DNA of 12,530 bases, from positions 1-12,530 of the forward strand of contig USIZ01000014.1 in the NCBI GenBank assembly GCA_900554855.1, in the 5' to 3' direction. The notes beneath the pieces were generated by a model. The model was not told the DNA's origin and searched no databases. It saw only the letters and a list, made by a program, of their open reading frames with translations. This DNA is from an uncultured Eubacteriales bacterium (lineage in GTDB: Bacteria; Bacillota; Clostridia; Oscillospirales; Oscillospiraceae). The translations under genes were made by a program, and so were the position numbers. Shown one piece after another: positions 1 through 6,756 of this stretch (the stretch's first letter is position 1; every line of letters begins with the position of its first letter).

Positions 1-3
1 TCT

Positions 4-117
4 CTCCCGGTGAGCGTGTGGTAAAATGACACTCTAATATAGTAAATAGCAAAGACATCACCGGGAGCACGACCGGACTTGCGATGATTGCAGTATCCGG
101 ATCTCCCAGTGATGTCT
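4..117. repeat. Nested inverted repeat at the left edge
   Basis: Bases 53-67 and 103-117 form 15-bp inverted arms with one mismatch. Inside them, CCGGA at 73-77 faces TCCGG at 96-100, and TGC at 80-82 faces GCA at 90-92, so a long branched hairpin is possible. In addition CTCCCGGTGA at 4-13 is a perfect complement of 58-67, which gives an alternative fold that competes with the first. I see no open reading frame or family signature. It could be the end of a mobile element, a short dispersed palindromic repeat, or a structured RNA; the window edge cuts whatever lies to the left. Confidence 0.45.
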
Positions 118-211
118 CTACTACATAGGATAACAGAAATTGCAAAAATATCAATCCCACACATCCATCTGCATTTGCAGATCATGCCCGTAGTTCCATC
201 CATTTTCCCAC

Positions 212-255
212 AAAAAGCCAGTCCATGAATCCGGGAAAGTTCATGGACTGGCTTT
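212..255 (-). terminator. Rho-independent terminator of the phosphodiesterase gene
   Basis: A perfect 16-bp stem pairs 214-229 with 240-255 around a 10-base loop. On the minus strand it follows the stop codon of the phosphodiesterase gene by 11 bases and runs into a short T tract. The plus-strand side is also T-rich (TTTCATTCTTTCT), so it may also stop transcripts coming from the left. Confidence 0.85.
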
Positions 256-266
256 CATTCTTTCTC

Positions 267-818
267 TTATTCAAAAATTTCCCACTGGTGATAGCTCTCC
301 CCCTCCAGCGTTTTCCACTGAAACATGCCGTCCTTCAGTGTCATATAGCTGTGGGCGCTGTTCTGCTTTGGAATGGACACACTGCCGGGATTCAGGTAGG
401 TTGCACCGCCGGGAAGCGGCTCCCAGGCCGGAATATGGGTATGGCCGTGCAGCAAAATATCACCCGTATGGAGCGGCGGCATTTTCTCTTTATTGAAGTT
501 GTGACCGTGGGTGGCAAAGATCATATGTCCACGCTCATACAGGATGCAGTAGTCGGCTAAAATCGGGAACTCCAGCACCATCTGATCGACTTCACTGTCA
601 CAGTTGCCCCGGACACAGAGCAGCTTCTCCCTCAACGGATTCAGCAGAGCAATGACCTCCTTCGGGGCGTACTCCTCAGGCAGGTCGTTGCGGGGCCCGT
701 GATAGAGAATGTCGCCCAACAGCAGCAGTCGATCCGCCCCCTCACGCGCAAAGGCCGCCAGCAGCGCACGGCAATAACGGGCGGAACCGTGGATATCCGA
801 TGCGATCATCAAATTCAT
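267..818 (-). CDS. yfcE: YfcE-type metallophosphoesterase
   Basis: A 183-residue cytoplasmic metal-dependent phosphodiesterase of the YfcE/MJ0936 calcineurin-like family, close to the length of E. coli YfcE (184, from memory). The five metal-binding blocks are all present in order: D8-x-H10, G35-D36 (GDILYHGPRN), G71-N72-C73-D74, H104-G-H106 and H124-G-H126-T-H128, so the di-metal centre appears intact. Family members hydrolyse artificial phosphodiesters such as bis-pNPP; the natural substrate is generally unknown. The ATG is preceded on the minus strand by AGAGAGGAG ten bases upstream, and by a promoter at 891-919. It is monocistronic, with a terminator just after the stop. It reads away from the DUF2156 gene and has no evident link with the redox locus. 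Family assignment is secure; the physiological role is not. Confidence 0.93.
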   Translation of the reverse strand: MNLMIASDIHGSARYCRALLAAFAREGADRLLLLGDILYHGPRNDLPEEYAPKEVIALLNPLREKLLCVRGNCDSEVDQMVLEFPILADYCILYERGHMIFATHGHNFNKEKMPPLHTGDILLHGHTHIPAWEPLPGGATYLNPGSVSIPKQNSAHSYMTLKDGMFQWKTLEGESYHQWEIFE

Positions 819-890
819 GTGGTCTGCACTCCTCTCTTTGTTCTTCCCATTGACGCAGCGTCCGGCGCCTGCACTTTGGTTCAGAGCTTC

Positions 891-919
891 ATCTTAAGCT
901 GATTTATGCTCGCCGTCAA
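891..919 (-). promoter_or_regulatory. Predicted promoter of the phosphodiesterase gene
   Basis: On the minus strand, TTGACG (919-914) is followed after 17 bases by TAAGAT (896-891). This is a good sigma-70/SigA match (5/6 and 4/6) about 73 bases upstream of the start codon. Prediction from sequence only. Confidence 0.6.
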
Positions 920-1004
920 GTTCACTTTTGAATAGGAAAACCGCTCCAAACAAAAATTTGACAGCAGTGTTATAATACAAACCAGCGCCTTCGGTTCTAC
1001 CTGG

Positions 1005-1033
1005 TTGACAAATACCCACTTCCAGAGTAGAAT
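1005..1033 (+). promoter_or_regulatory. Predicted promoter of the DUF2156 gene
   Basis: TTGACA (1005-1010) and TAGAAT (1028-1033) with a 17-base spacer form a near-consensus SigA promoter, 49 bases upstream of the start codon. A TATAAT at 971-976 also exists but has no good -35 partner; the TTGACA at 958-963 is only 7 bases from it. Confidence 0.75.
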
Positions 1034-1082
1034 TTTAACGGTATAAAGTGATCGAGTGATATTGAACTAGAAAGGACCTAGC

Positions 1083-1997
1083 ATGATCAAGTTCCACTAC
1101 GCAACCCTTGACGATAAAGCCCGCATTGATGAGCTGCTGCACAACAGCAATGAGCGCGGCTGCGAATACAGCTTCACAAACCTCTTCGCCTGGAGCGCCC
1201 CCTATCAGCTCCAGGTGGCCTCAGTAGAGGGCTGTCTCACCACTCACATGACCGGCATGATCGGCCCCTGCTACCTCTACCCGGTGGGCGGCGACACCAA
1301 GGCCGCCATTCTGGCATTGGCACAGGACGCCGCCGAACGGGGCGAACCCCTGCGGCTGGGCTGTCTGTCCGCCGAACGCCGGGATGAGCTGGAGTCGTTC
1401 TTCCCCGGCTGTTTTGAGTTCAACGAGGACCGGGATGGCTTTGACTACCTCTACGACATCCAGCGGCTGGCCACGCTGACCGGCAAGAAGCTCCACGGCA
1501 AGCGCAACCACATCAACAAGTTTCTGGCCGAATACCCGGACTGGTCCACGGAGCCCATTACCATGGACAATCTGGCCGAATGCCTGAAAATGAATGACGC
1601 ATGGCACCGGGAAAATGAGGGATATGACGGCGAGGATACCTTTGAGGAGGACGGCGATGCCCTCATCAAGAGCATGGCCCACTATGAGCAGATGGGACTG
1701 GACGGCCTGCTGCTCCGGGCTGGCGGCAAAGTGGTCGCCTTCACCATGGGCGAGCAGATGGGGGCGGAGGACACCTACGATGTCCACTTTGAAAAGGCAT
1801 TTGCCGAGGTGCCCGGCGCCTACCCCATGATCAACCGGGAGTTTGCCCGCTGGGTACAGGAGCACTACCCCGAGGTGCGTTACCTGAACCGGGAGGACGA
1901 CATGGGCGTGGAAGGTCTGCGTCAGGCCAAGAAGTCCTACTACCCCGATCTGCTGCTGGAAAAGTACAGCGCAGTGCTGAAAAAAGAGATTCTGTAA
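1083..1997 (+). CDS. DUF2156 / LPG-synthase C-terminal-type protein
   Basis: A 304-residue soluble protein that I recognise as a stand-alone DUF2156 member (related to the catalytic C-terminal domain of phosphatidylglycerol lysyltransferase, a tandem GNAT-like fold). Typical features are the N-terminal block with EYSFTNLFAW near residues 28-37, the basic stretch GKKLHGKRNHINKF near 134-147, and the C-terminal block with YPMINREF and a YLNREDDMG motif. There are no membrane segments, unlike full MprF, so it is not a lysyl-phosphatidylglycerol flippase. Family members are presumed acyl- or aminoacyl-transferases, but the substrate of the stand-alone Clostridia proteins is not known to me. The start is supported by AGAAAGGA six bases upstream of ATG and a near-consensus promoter. 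It is monocistronic, with a terminator directly after the stop, and is probably a resident gene at the border of the redox locus. Confidence 0.88.
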   Translation: MIKFHYATLDDKARIDELLHNSNERGCEYSFTNLFAWSAPYQLQVASVEGCLTTHMTGMIGPCYLYPVGGDTKAAILALAQDAAERGEPLRLGCLSAERRDELESFFPGCFEFNEDRDGFDYLYDIQRLATLTGKKLHGKRNHINKFLAEYPDWSTEPITMDNLAECLKMNDAWHRENEGYDGEDTFEEDGDALIKSMAHYEQMGLDGLLLRAGGKVVAFTMGEQMGAEDTYDVHFEKAFAEVPGAYPMINREFARWVQEHYPEVRYLNREDDMGVEGLRQAKKSYYPDLLLEKYSAVLKKEIL

Positions 1998-2000
1998 TTG

Positions 2001-2040
2001 AAAAGTCTGCTGTTTCCATATGAAGCAGCAGGCTTTTTCT
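2001..2040 (+). terminator. Terminator after the DUF2156 gene
   Basis: Arms 2001-2016 and 2022-2037 pair over 16 positions with two G-U wobbles around a 5-base loop, and the run ends in CTTTTTCTT. It starts 3 bases after the stop codon and insulates the OYE-1 promoter region from upstream transcription. Confidence 0.85.
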
Positions 2041-2049
2041 TGCTTTCAT

Positions 2050-2069
2050 TATATCGTCAGAGTTATACT
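2050..2069 (+). promoter_or_regulatory. Operator copy A (putative LysR site) before OYE-1
   Basis: TATATCGTCAGAGTTATACT matches copy C (6647-6666) at 16 of 20 positions and copy B (5648-5667) at 13 of 20. It contains a TATA-N10-TATAC imperfect inverted repeat. Exactly 41 bases separate it from the predicted -10 at 2111, the same gap as copy C. This places it near -54 to -73 relative to the expected start, which is typical for LysR-type activator sites. The assignment to the local LysR protein is inference. Confidence 0.6.
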
Positions 2070-2087
2070 TAGGGCAGAAAAAGCTAT

Positions 2088-2116
2088 TTTCCATTCTTCT
2101 TCCCCAGTAGTATGAT
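2088..2116 (+). promoter_or_regulatory. Predicted OYE-1 promoter
   Basis: TTTCCA (2088-2093, 4/6) and TATGAT (2111-2116, 5/6) are separated by 17 bases, 42 bases upstream of the start codon. The weak -35 fits an activator-dependent promoter with operator copy A just upstream. Confidence 0.55.
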
Positions 2117-2158
2117 AGTGGTGAAATCAAGCGAAACAATACAGTTTGGAGGTACATT

Positions 2159-4111
2159 ATGAAAGCAAATCGTTATCCCCATGTATTTCAGCCTATTACC
2201 ATCCGGGGGCTGACCCTGAAAAACCGGCTGGAATATGCCCCCACCGTGGTACTCAAGTGCAACGCCGACGGCACCATGAGCCAGGATATGCTGGACTTCA
2301 TGGAGTGGCAGGCCAAGACCGGCGTGGGCTGGGTCACTGTGGGCGATACCCCGGTCACCCATGATAACACCTCTCACTGGCTGTGCGAGATGAATGTCTG
2401 TAACGACGACTGCATCCACGGCATGAACGCACTGGTTGAGAAGTGCCGCCAGAACGGCGCGGAGCTGTCTGTCGAGCTGGCCTACGCCGGCCGCGGCAAC
2501 CGGGCTCCCGCCGACGGTCAGCCCACCGCCATCGTCTCCGCCGAGCGTCCGCTGAACCCCGGCGACAATGTGCGCACCATGAACCGCGCCGACATGGACG
2601 AGATGAAGCAGAACTTTGTGGACTGCGCTGTGCGCTGCAAGCACGCGGGCTTCCGCATGATCCTGATCCACTGTGCCCACAACAACTTCCTCGCCCAGTG
2701 GCTCTCCCCCGATTCCAACGTCCGCACCGATGAATACGGCGGGTGTCCCGAAAACCGGCGCAAGTATCCGCTGGAGGTGCTGAAGGCCATTCGGGAGGCC
2801 GTGGGCAGCGACATGGTCATCGAGCTGCGCGTCTCTGCCACCGAGGGCATTCCCGGCGGTCTGGAATTTGAGGAGTCTCTGGCCTTCATGGAACTGGCGC
2901 AGGAGTATGTGGACATCATGCACGTCTCCCAGGGCTCCATCTTCCACCTCTCCGCCCGCTACACGATCCCCACCTATTTCCGCGAGCCCCACAAACCGCT
3001 GAACGTGGACTATGCCGCCGAGGTAAAAAAGCACCTGCATATCCCCGTGGCCGTCGTGGGCATGATCACCACGCTGGAGGAGGCCGAGGACATCATCGCC
3101 TCCGGCAAGGCGGACATCGTGGCCATGGCCAAGAGCTTCATGGCCGACGGCGACATCATCCACAAGTCTCTGGCCGGTGAGAGCACCGAAGTGCGCCCCT
3201 GCACCCGCTGCGACCTGTGCGGCAATGCCAACACCTACGGCACCGCCATGAGCTGCGCCATCAATCCCCGCTGCGGCATCGCCGGAGAGATCGAGCAGCT
3301 GCCCGTGGCCGAGCGCAAGAATGTTATGGTCATCGGCGGCGGCCCCGCCGGCATGATGGCCGCCCAGACGCTGATCAAACGCGGCCATACCGTCACCCTC
3401 TACGAAAAGGCGGACAAGCTGGGCGGTCTGCTCATCGACGCCAGCATGGTGCCCTTCAAGCAGCTCATGCGGGAGTATCTGGACTGGGACATCAAGGAGA
3501 CCCTGAACTGCGGTGCAAAGATCGTGCTGAACACCGCCGTCACCGAATCGCTCATTGAGCAGGAGGATCCCGACGCCATCATCGTGGCCACCGGCTCCGT
3601 CTATGTGAATCCCCCCATCCCCGGCATGGACAGCGCGCTGGCCGTACGGGACGTGGACAGCCACGCCGTGGAGCCCGGTCAGAATGTTGTGGTCTGCGGC
3701 GGCGGCATCACCGGTCTGGAATGCGCGCTGGCGCTGGCCCAGGAGGGCAAAACCGTCACCGTCGTCGATATGCTGCCCCGCGAGAACTTCGTCATGGAAA
3801 TGCCCATCTTCAACAAGGCCGATCTGCTGGCCCAGCTGGAGGAGAAGGGCGTGCAGCTCATCGGCTCTCAGAAGATCCAGTCCATCGACGGCGGCGTACA
3901 CACGCTGGACGCCGACAGCGGCGAGGCGCACTTCTACGCAGCCGACAGCGTTGTCAACGCGCTGGGCGTCAAGCCGGACAATACGCTGGGTATGGCCCTG
4001 CTGGCCAAGTACGGCAGCCATCAGGTCGTGATGGTAGGCGACTGCACCGCCCGGGGCGGCAACTACTACCGCGCCAACCACGAGGCTTACAACGCCGCCA
4101 TGCGGATCTGA
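2159..4111 (+). CDS. OYE-1: FMN/4Fe-4S/FAD ene-reductase
   Basis: A 650-residue member of the 2,4-dienoyl-CoA reductase/BaiCD-like branch of the old yellow enzyme family, which reduces activated C=C bonds using NAD(P)H. The FMN TIM barrel spans about 1-335. It contains H171-C-A-H174, the histidine pair that binds the substrate carbonyl, followed by SPDSNVRTDEYGG. C348-x2-C351-x2-C354-x11-C366 is the 4Fe-4S ligand set. An FAD Rossmann motif GGGPAG is at 393-398, an NAD(P)H motif GGGITG at 514-519, and a terminal FAD block GD at 627-628. The usual Tyr two residues after the second His is Asn176, so the proton donor must differ. GGAGG lies six bases before ATG. The gene is transcribed alone between two terminators under a site shared with the SDR promoter. 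The substrate is unknown; a cyclic enone or enoate is likely. Confidence 0.93.
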   Translation: MKANRYPHVFQPITIRGLTLKNRLEYAPTVVLKCNADGTMSQDMLDFMEWQAKTGVGWVTVGDTPVTHDNTSHWLCEMNVCNDDCIHGMNALVEKCRQNGAELSVELAYAGRGNRAPADGQPTAIVSAERPLNPGDNVRTMNRADMDEMKQNFVDCAVRCKHAGFRMILIHCAHNNFLAQWLSPDSNVRTDEYGGCPENRRKYPLEVLKAIREAVGSDMVIELRVSATEGIPGGLEFEESLAFMELAQEYVDIMHVSQGSIFHLSARYTIPTYFREPHKPLNVDYAAEVKKHLHIPVAVVGMITTLEEAEDIIASGKADIVAMAKSFMADGDIIHKSLAGESTEVRPCTRCDLCGNANTYGTAMSCAINPRCGIAGEIEQLPVAERKNVMVIGGGPAGMMAAQTLIKRGHTVTLYEKADKLGGLLIDASMVPFKQLMREYLDWDIKETLNCGAKIVLNTAVTESLIEQEDPDAIIVATGSVYVNPPIPGMDSALAVRDVDSHAVEPGQNVVVCGGGITGLECALALAQEGKTVTVVDMLPRENFVMEMPIFNKADLLAQLEEKGVQLIGSQKIQSIDGGVHTLDADSGEAHFYAADSVVNALGVKPDNTLGMALLAKYGSHQVVMVGDCTARGGNYYRANHEAYNAAMRI

Positions 4112-4137
4112 CCCTCTTCCCATTCAAATAATCCAAC

Positions 4138-4170
4138 AAAATACGCCGGTCTTCCTGACCGGCGTATTTT
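4138..4170 (+). terminator. Terminator after OYE-1
   Basis: A perfect 14-bp stem (4138-4151 with 4157-4170) surrounds a 5-base loop. It starts with AAAA and ends with TTTT, so it can function in both directions between the convergent OYE-1 and MFS genes. Confidence 0.88.
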
Positions 4171-4190
4171 GAGCGCTTCTTTTTTCACCG

Positions 4191-4223
4191 AAAATAAGAA
4201 CGGCCCGGGAGAACCCGGGCCGT
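4191..4223 (-). terminator. Terminator of the MFS gene
   Basis: A perfect 10-bp G+C-only-core stem (4200-4209 with 4214-4223) has a 4-base loop. On the minus strand it is followed by TCTTATTTT. It sits 44 bases downstream of the MFS stop codon. Confidence 0.82.
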
Positions 4224-4267
4224 CACAGAGGGAAAATGAGGATAAAGGGGAGAAATCGTTCTTTGCA

Positions 4268-5530
4268 TCAGCGGCCGATCGGCTTATCGTCAATGCAGGC
4301 CACCAGAATAATGCCGATGACGCAGAGCACAGCCACCATGCCATAGGCCAGATGATAGGTTCCGGTCAGGCTCAGGCCCACACCCATAATGACGAAGGCA
4401 AACGAGCGGACGATATTGGTGATCGGATTCAGCACACCCATGGCGCGGACAAAGTCATAGCGGCCAAACAGGGTGCCCACCATGGAGGGGAACAGGTTGC
4501 CGATGCCGCCGATGGCCATGCCGATCATAAACACGGTAAAATACTGGAGATAAACATTGTTACTGGGAATGGCGCAGGCGATCAGAGTCACCAGATACCA
4601 GACGCCGTAGACAATGGATGCCTTCTTGGTACCAATCTTCTGATCCAGCCAGCCGGTCAGATAGCTGCCGATCAGGCCGAGGATCGCGGCGACGGTCATG
4701 GAGGCAATGGCCTTGGGCGGTTCCCAGCCGGTCATAATGAGGCGGGGAATCAGGCGGCTGATGCAGGAGACCGTGCAGACAATGAAGATACCGAAACCAA
4801 GACCGATGAACCAGACCTGCTTATTGCACAGCAGACTCTTCGCGTTCCAGGGCGAATGATAATTCTCCATCTCGCGGCGGGCGGCCTCCAATTCCTCTTT
4901 GGAGACGGTACCGTTGTCCGGCGTGCAGCCCAGCTCTTCGGGGGTGTCACGCATGACAACGAAGGAGAAGATGCCGGCGATAATGAGCAGTGCGCCCATG
5001 AGATAGAAGGAGCCGTTGGTACCGGCAATGCCCACAAAGGCGGTCAGCAGCAACACAAAGGTGGCGGAGCAGAGATTCTGGCCCATAGTGGCCCAGCCCA
5101 GTGCAAGGCCCTTCTTCGTGGGAAACCAGTTGGCCATCAGCGCATTGGCACAGGTATGGCAGTAGCCCATGCCGAAGAAGTTTGCCAGCGCGGTGATGAT
5201 GGTAAAGCCGGCCAGCGTGCTGACCACGCCGTACATCATGTAGGTAATACCACCCAGAATCGCGGCGATCAGCATAATGGGTCGGTTTCCCCGTTTGCTG
5301 ACCAGCCAGCTGGCCAGCGCCGCACCGATCAGACCCAGCCAACTGGCCGGGGTGGTCAGACTCAGGATAGCCGCCTCATCCACACCGTGGGCATTGGCAA
5401 AGTTTGTGACGATGGTATTCAGGCCGTCGGTACACATACCGGCATAGAAGTAGAACATCAGACCGGCGACAAAGATCATCAGCCAGCCCTTTGCACCGAA
5501 ATTGCTCTTCGTACTGTTTTGCGTTTGCAT
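4268..5530 (-). CDS. MFS transporter, OFA/monocarboxylate-porter-like
   Basis: A 420-residue integral membrane protein with about twelve hydrophobic segments in two halves. A hydrophilic central loop runs near residues 205-245 and is rich in charged residues (SKEELEAARREME). Loop 2-3 carries SWLVSKRGNRP and loop 8-9 carries GWLDQKIGTKK, both degenerate MFS motif A. The NWFPTKKGLALGW segment after helix 4 is characteristic of oxalate/formate-antiporter and monocarboxylate-porter relatives, so an organic anion or small carboxylated ring compound is a plausible cargo. No signal peptide is expected. The start is supported by AGAGAGGA seven bases upstream of ATG. The gene is divergent from the LysR regulator across a 186-bp spacer, the classic arrangement for a regulator and its target, and is probably the importer or exchanger for the pathway. 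Substrate and direction are unknown. Confidence 0.9.
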   Translation of the reverse strand: MQTQNSTKSNFGAKGWLMIFVAGLMFYFYAGMCTDGLNTIVTNFANAHGVDEAAILSLTTPASWLGLIGAALASWLVSKRGNRPIMLIAAILGGITYMMYGVVSTLAGFTIITALANFFGMGYCHTCANALMANWFPTKKGLALGWATMGQNLCSATFVLLLTAFVGIAGTNGSFYLMGALLIIAGIFSFVVMRDTPEELGCTPDNGTVSKEELEAARREMENYHSPWNAKSLLCNKQVWFIGLGFGIFIVCTVSCISRLIPRLIMTGWEPPKAIASMTVAAILGLIGSYLTGWLDQKIGTKKASIVYGVWYLVTLIACAIPSNNVYLQYFTVFMIGMAIGGIGNLFPSMVGTLFGRYDFVRAMGVLNPITNIVRSFAFVIMGVGLSLTGTYHLAYGMVAVLCVIGIILVACIDDKPIGR

Positions 5531-5597
5531 TCAGGGGTCCTCTCTTTCTTCTCGTTTGTGTTTTTTTCAGCACTGCGCAGCGCTTTTCTGTGTAAAC

Positions 5598-5625
5598 AAC
5601 ATAACACACCCAGTTCCGTTCGCAA
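5598..5625 (-). promoter_or_regulatory. Candidate MFS promoter
   Basis: On the minus strand TTGCGA (5625-5620, 4/6) and TATGTT (5603-5598, 4/6) are 16 bases apart, about 67 bases upstream of the start codon. Operator copy B lies 44 bases further upstream. This is a weak match; a perfect TTGACA further upstream on the same strand (5673-5668) lacks a good -10 at 17 bases. Confidence 0.35.
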
Positions 5626-5647
5626 AATTCATTTTCACACCTACCGC

Positions 5648-5667
5648 TATGTCTCGCCGGTTATACT
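5648..5667. promoter_or_regulatory. Operator copy B in the LysR-MFS spacer
   Basis: The 20 bases share 13 of 20 positions with copy A, including the full GTTATACT and the leading TAT. The location between divergent regulator and transporter genes fits autoregulation plus transporter control. Its TATACT could also serve as the -10 of the LysR gene itself, 50 bases from the ATG, which would make the site self-repressing. This is inference. Confidence 0.45.
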
Positions 5668-5716
5668 GTCAATTTTTTTAACAAACTTACCATTGAATAA
5701 AGAAAAGAGGTTTGAC

Positions 5717-6643
5717 ATGGATCTGACCCAGCTGAAATATTTTCAAGCGGCCGCCCGCACGGGCAATATCACCCGGGCTGCAGCAGAGCTGTACGTCTCA
5801 CAGCCGAACCTGAGCAAGAGCATCACCCGGCTGGAAGAGGAGCTCGGCGTACCCCTCTTTGACCACCGCAAGGGCAAGATTGAACTGAACGATTACGGTC
5901 GCATGTTTCTCTCCAGCGTGGATATTGCCTTTTCCGAGTTGAGCTCTGGAGTGCAGAACATTCAGCGTATGTACGCCGCATCCCAGTTTATGCTGTCACT
6001 GGGATGCAATATCCGCGGCTATCTGGCCGACAATCTGCCCGCCTTCTCCAGCGCCCACCCGGAGATCGGCATCCGTCAGCTGGACTGTACCACCCCCCAG
6101 CTCATCGACCACCTGCTGGATCGCAGCATCAATCTGGCCCTGTCCAACGAAAAGCTGGTGGATGAGCGGATCGACTTCCGCCAGCTGGGCAGCAAGCACT
6201 ATGTCATTGCCCTCCATGCCGACCATCCGCTGGCCAACCGAAACTCAGTCTCCTTCGCCCAGCTGAAGGACGACACTTTTATCTGCGATACCTCACGCTT
6301 CCATCTGGACAATCTGCGTCAGGTCTGTCAGAAGCACGGCTTTCTGCCCCATGTGGGCTATGAGATTCAGAGCACCGATCTGGTCTACGGCCTGCTGGAA
6401 GCCAACCGGGGCGTGGCGGTAATCCCCATCGCCATGGGCTGCCATATGATCGACGCCCATCCCTCCACCAATGTCCGCCTCCTGAGCATCGAGGACAGTA
6501 TGCCTCCAGTCATTATCGGCATTGGCACACTGAAAAGTCAGTCTTTTCCCCAGTCAGCTCAGCTTTTTCAGGACTTTTTAACGGATGTTCTCGCAGAGGA
6601 AGATGCGCTGATCCATAAACTGGGCTACGATGCGCTGGCGTGA
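5717..6643 (+). CDS. LysR-type transcriptional regulator
   Basis: A 308-residue LysR-family regulator of normal length. Residues 1-60 form the winged helix-turn-helix (LKYFQAAARTGNITRAAAEL, then SQPNLSKSITRLEEELGVPLF). Residues from about 90 form the two-lobed periplasmic-binding-like effector domain, ending with a block containing GLLEANRGVAVIP. The ATG at 5717 was chosen because AAAGAGG lies six bases upstream and the protein then begins with the canonical MDLTQLKYF. The much longer upstream reading frame is only the antisense of the MFS gene. The gene is divergent from the MFS gene and 113 bp upstream of the SDR gene. A 20-bp site shared by the OYE-1, SDR and LysR-MFS upstream regions is its most likely binding sequence. 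The inducer is unknown, probably the pathway substrate or a product. Confidence 0.94.
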   Translation: MDLTQLKYFQAAARTGNITRAAAELYVSQPNLSKSITRLEEELGVPLFDHRKGKIELNDYGRMFLSSVDIAFSELSSGVQNIQRMYAASQFMLSLGCNIRGYLADNLPAFSSAHPEIGIRQLDCTTPQLIDHLLDRSINLALSNEKLVDERIDFRQLGSKHYVIALHADHPLANRNSVSFAQLKDDTFICDTSRFHLDNLRQVCQKHGFLPHVGYEIQSTDLVYGLLEANRGVAVIPIAMGCHMIDAHPSTNVRLLSIEDSMPPVIIGIGTLKSQSFPQSAQLFQDFLTDVLAEEDALIHKLGYDALA

Positions 6644-6646
6644 AGG

Positions 6647-6666
6647 TATATTCACACAGTTATACT
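6647..6666 (+). promoter_or_regulatory. Operator copy C before the SDR gene
   Basis: TATATTCACACAGTTATACT matches copy A at 16 of 20 positions. With the preceding G it forms a perfect GTATA-N10-TATAC inverted repeat (6646-6665). It is 41 bases upstream of the predicted -10 at 6708 and begins 3 bases after the LysR stop codon. Confidence 0.6.
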
Positions 6667-6684
6667 CTTTCTGTCAGGATTTAT

Positions 6685-6713
6685 TTTACTTTTGATCGGA
6701 ATCTTGCTATACT
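6685..6713 (+). promoter_or_regulatory. Predicted SDR-Dabb promoter
   Basis: TTTACT (6685-6690) and TATACT (6708-6713) are 17 bases apart. The -10 is extended by TGC just upstream. It lies 43 bases upstream of the SDR start codon. Confidence 0.6.
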
Positions 6714-6756
6714 GCAAGCAAAGCAGCAAAAAATGACCTAAAAAGGAGCGTTACTT

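Noticed and set aside
957..976. A possible fourth copy of the GTTATACT-type site before the DUF2156 gene
   Set aside because: It ends GTTATAAT and matches 13 of 20 positions of copy A, but lacks the upstream TATA half, contains a plain -10-like TATAAT, and is 51 rather than 41 bases from the predicted -10.
2084..4123. A 679-codon open frame on the minus strand
   Set aside because: It is the shadow of OYE-1, caused by strong G/C at third codon positions; its Gly/Val/His/Asp-rich product resembles no family and it spans the OYE-1 terminator-side sequence without a start signal.
4169..6643. An 824-codon open frame on the plus strand
   Set aside because: Only its last 308 codons (from ATG 5717) are real, as the LysR gene with its own ribosome binding site. 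The rest is antisense to the MFS gene and has low-complexity Asp/His/Gly-rich composition.
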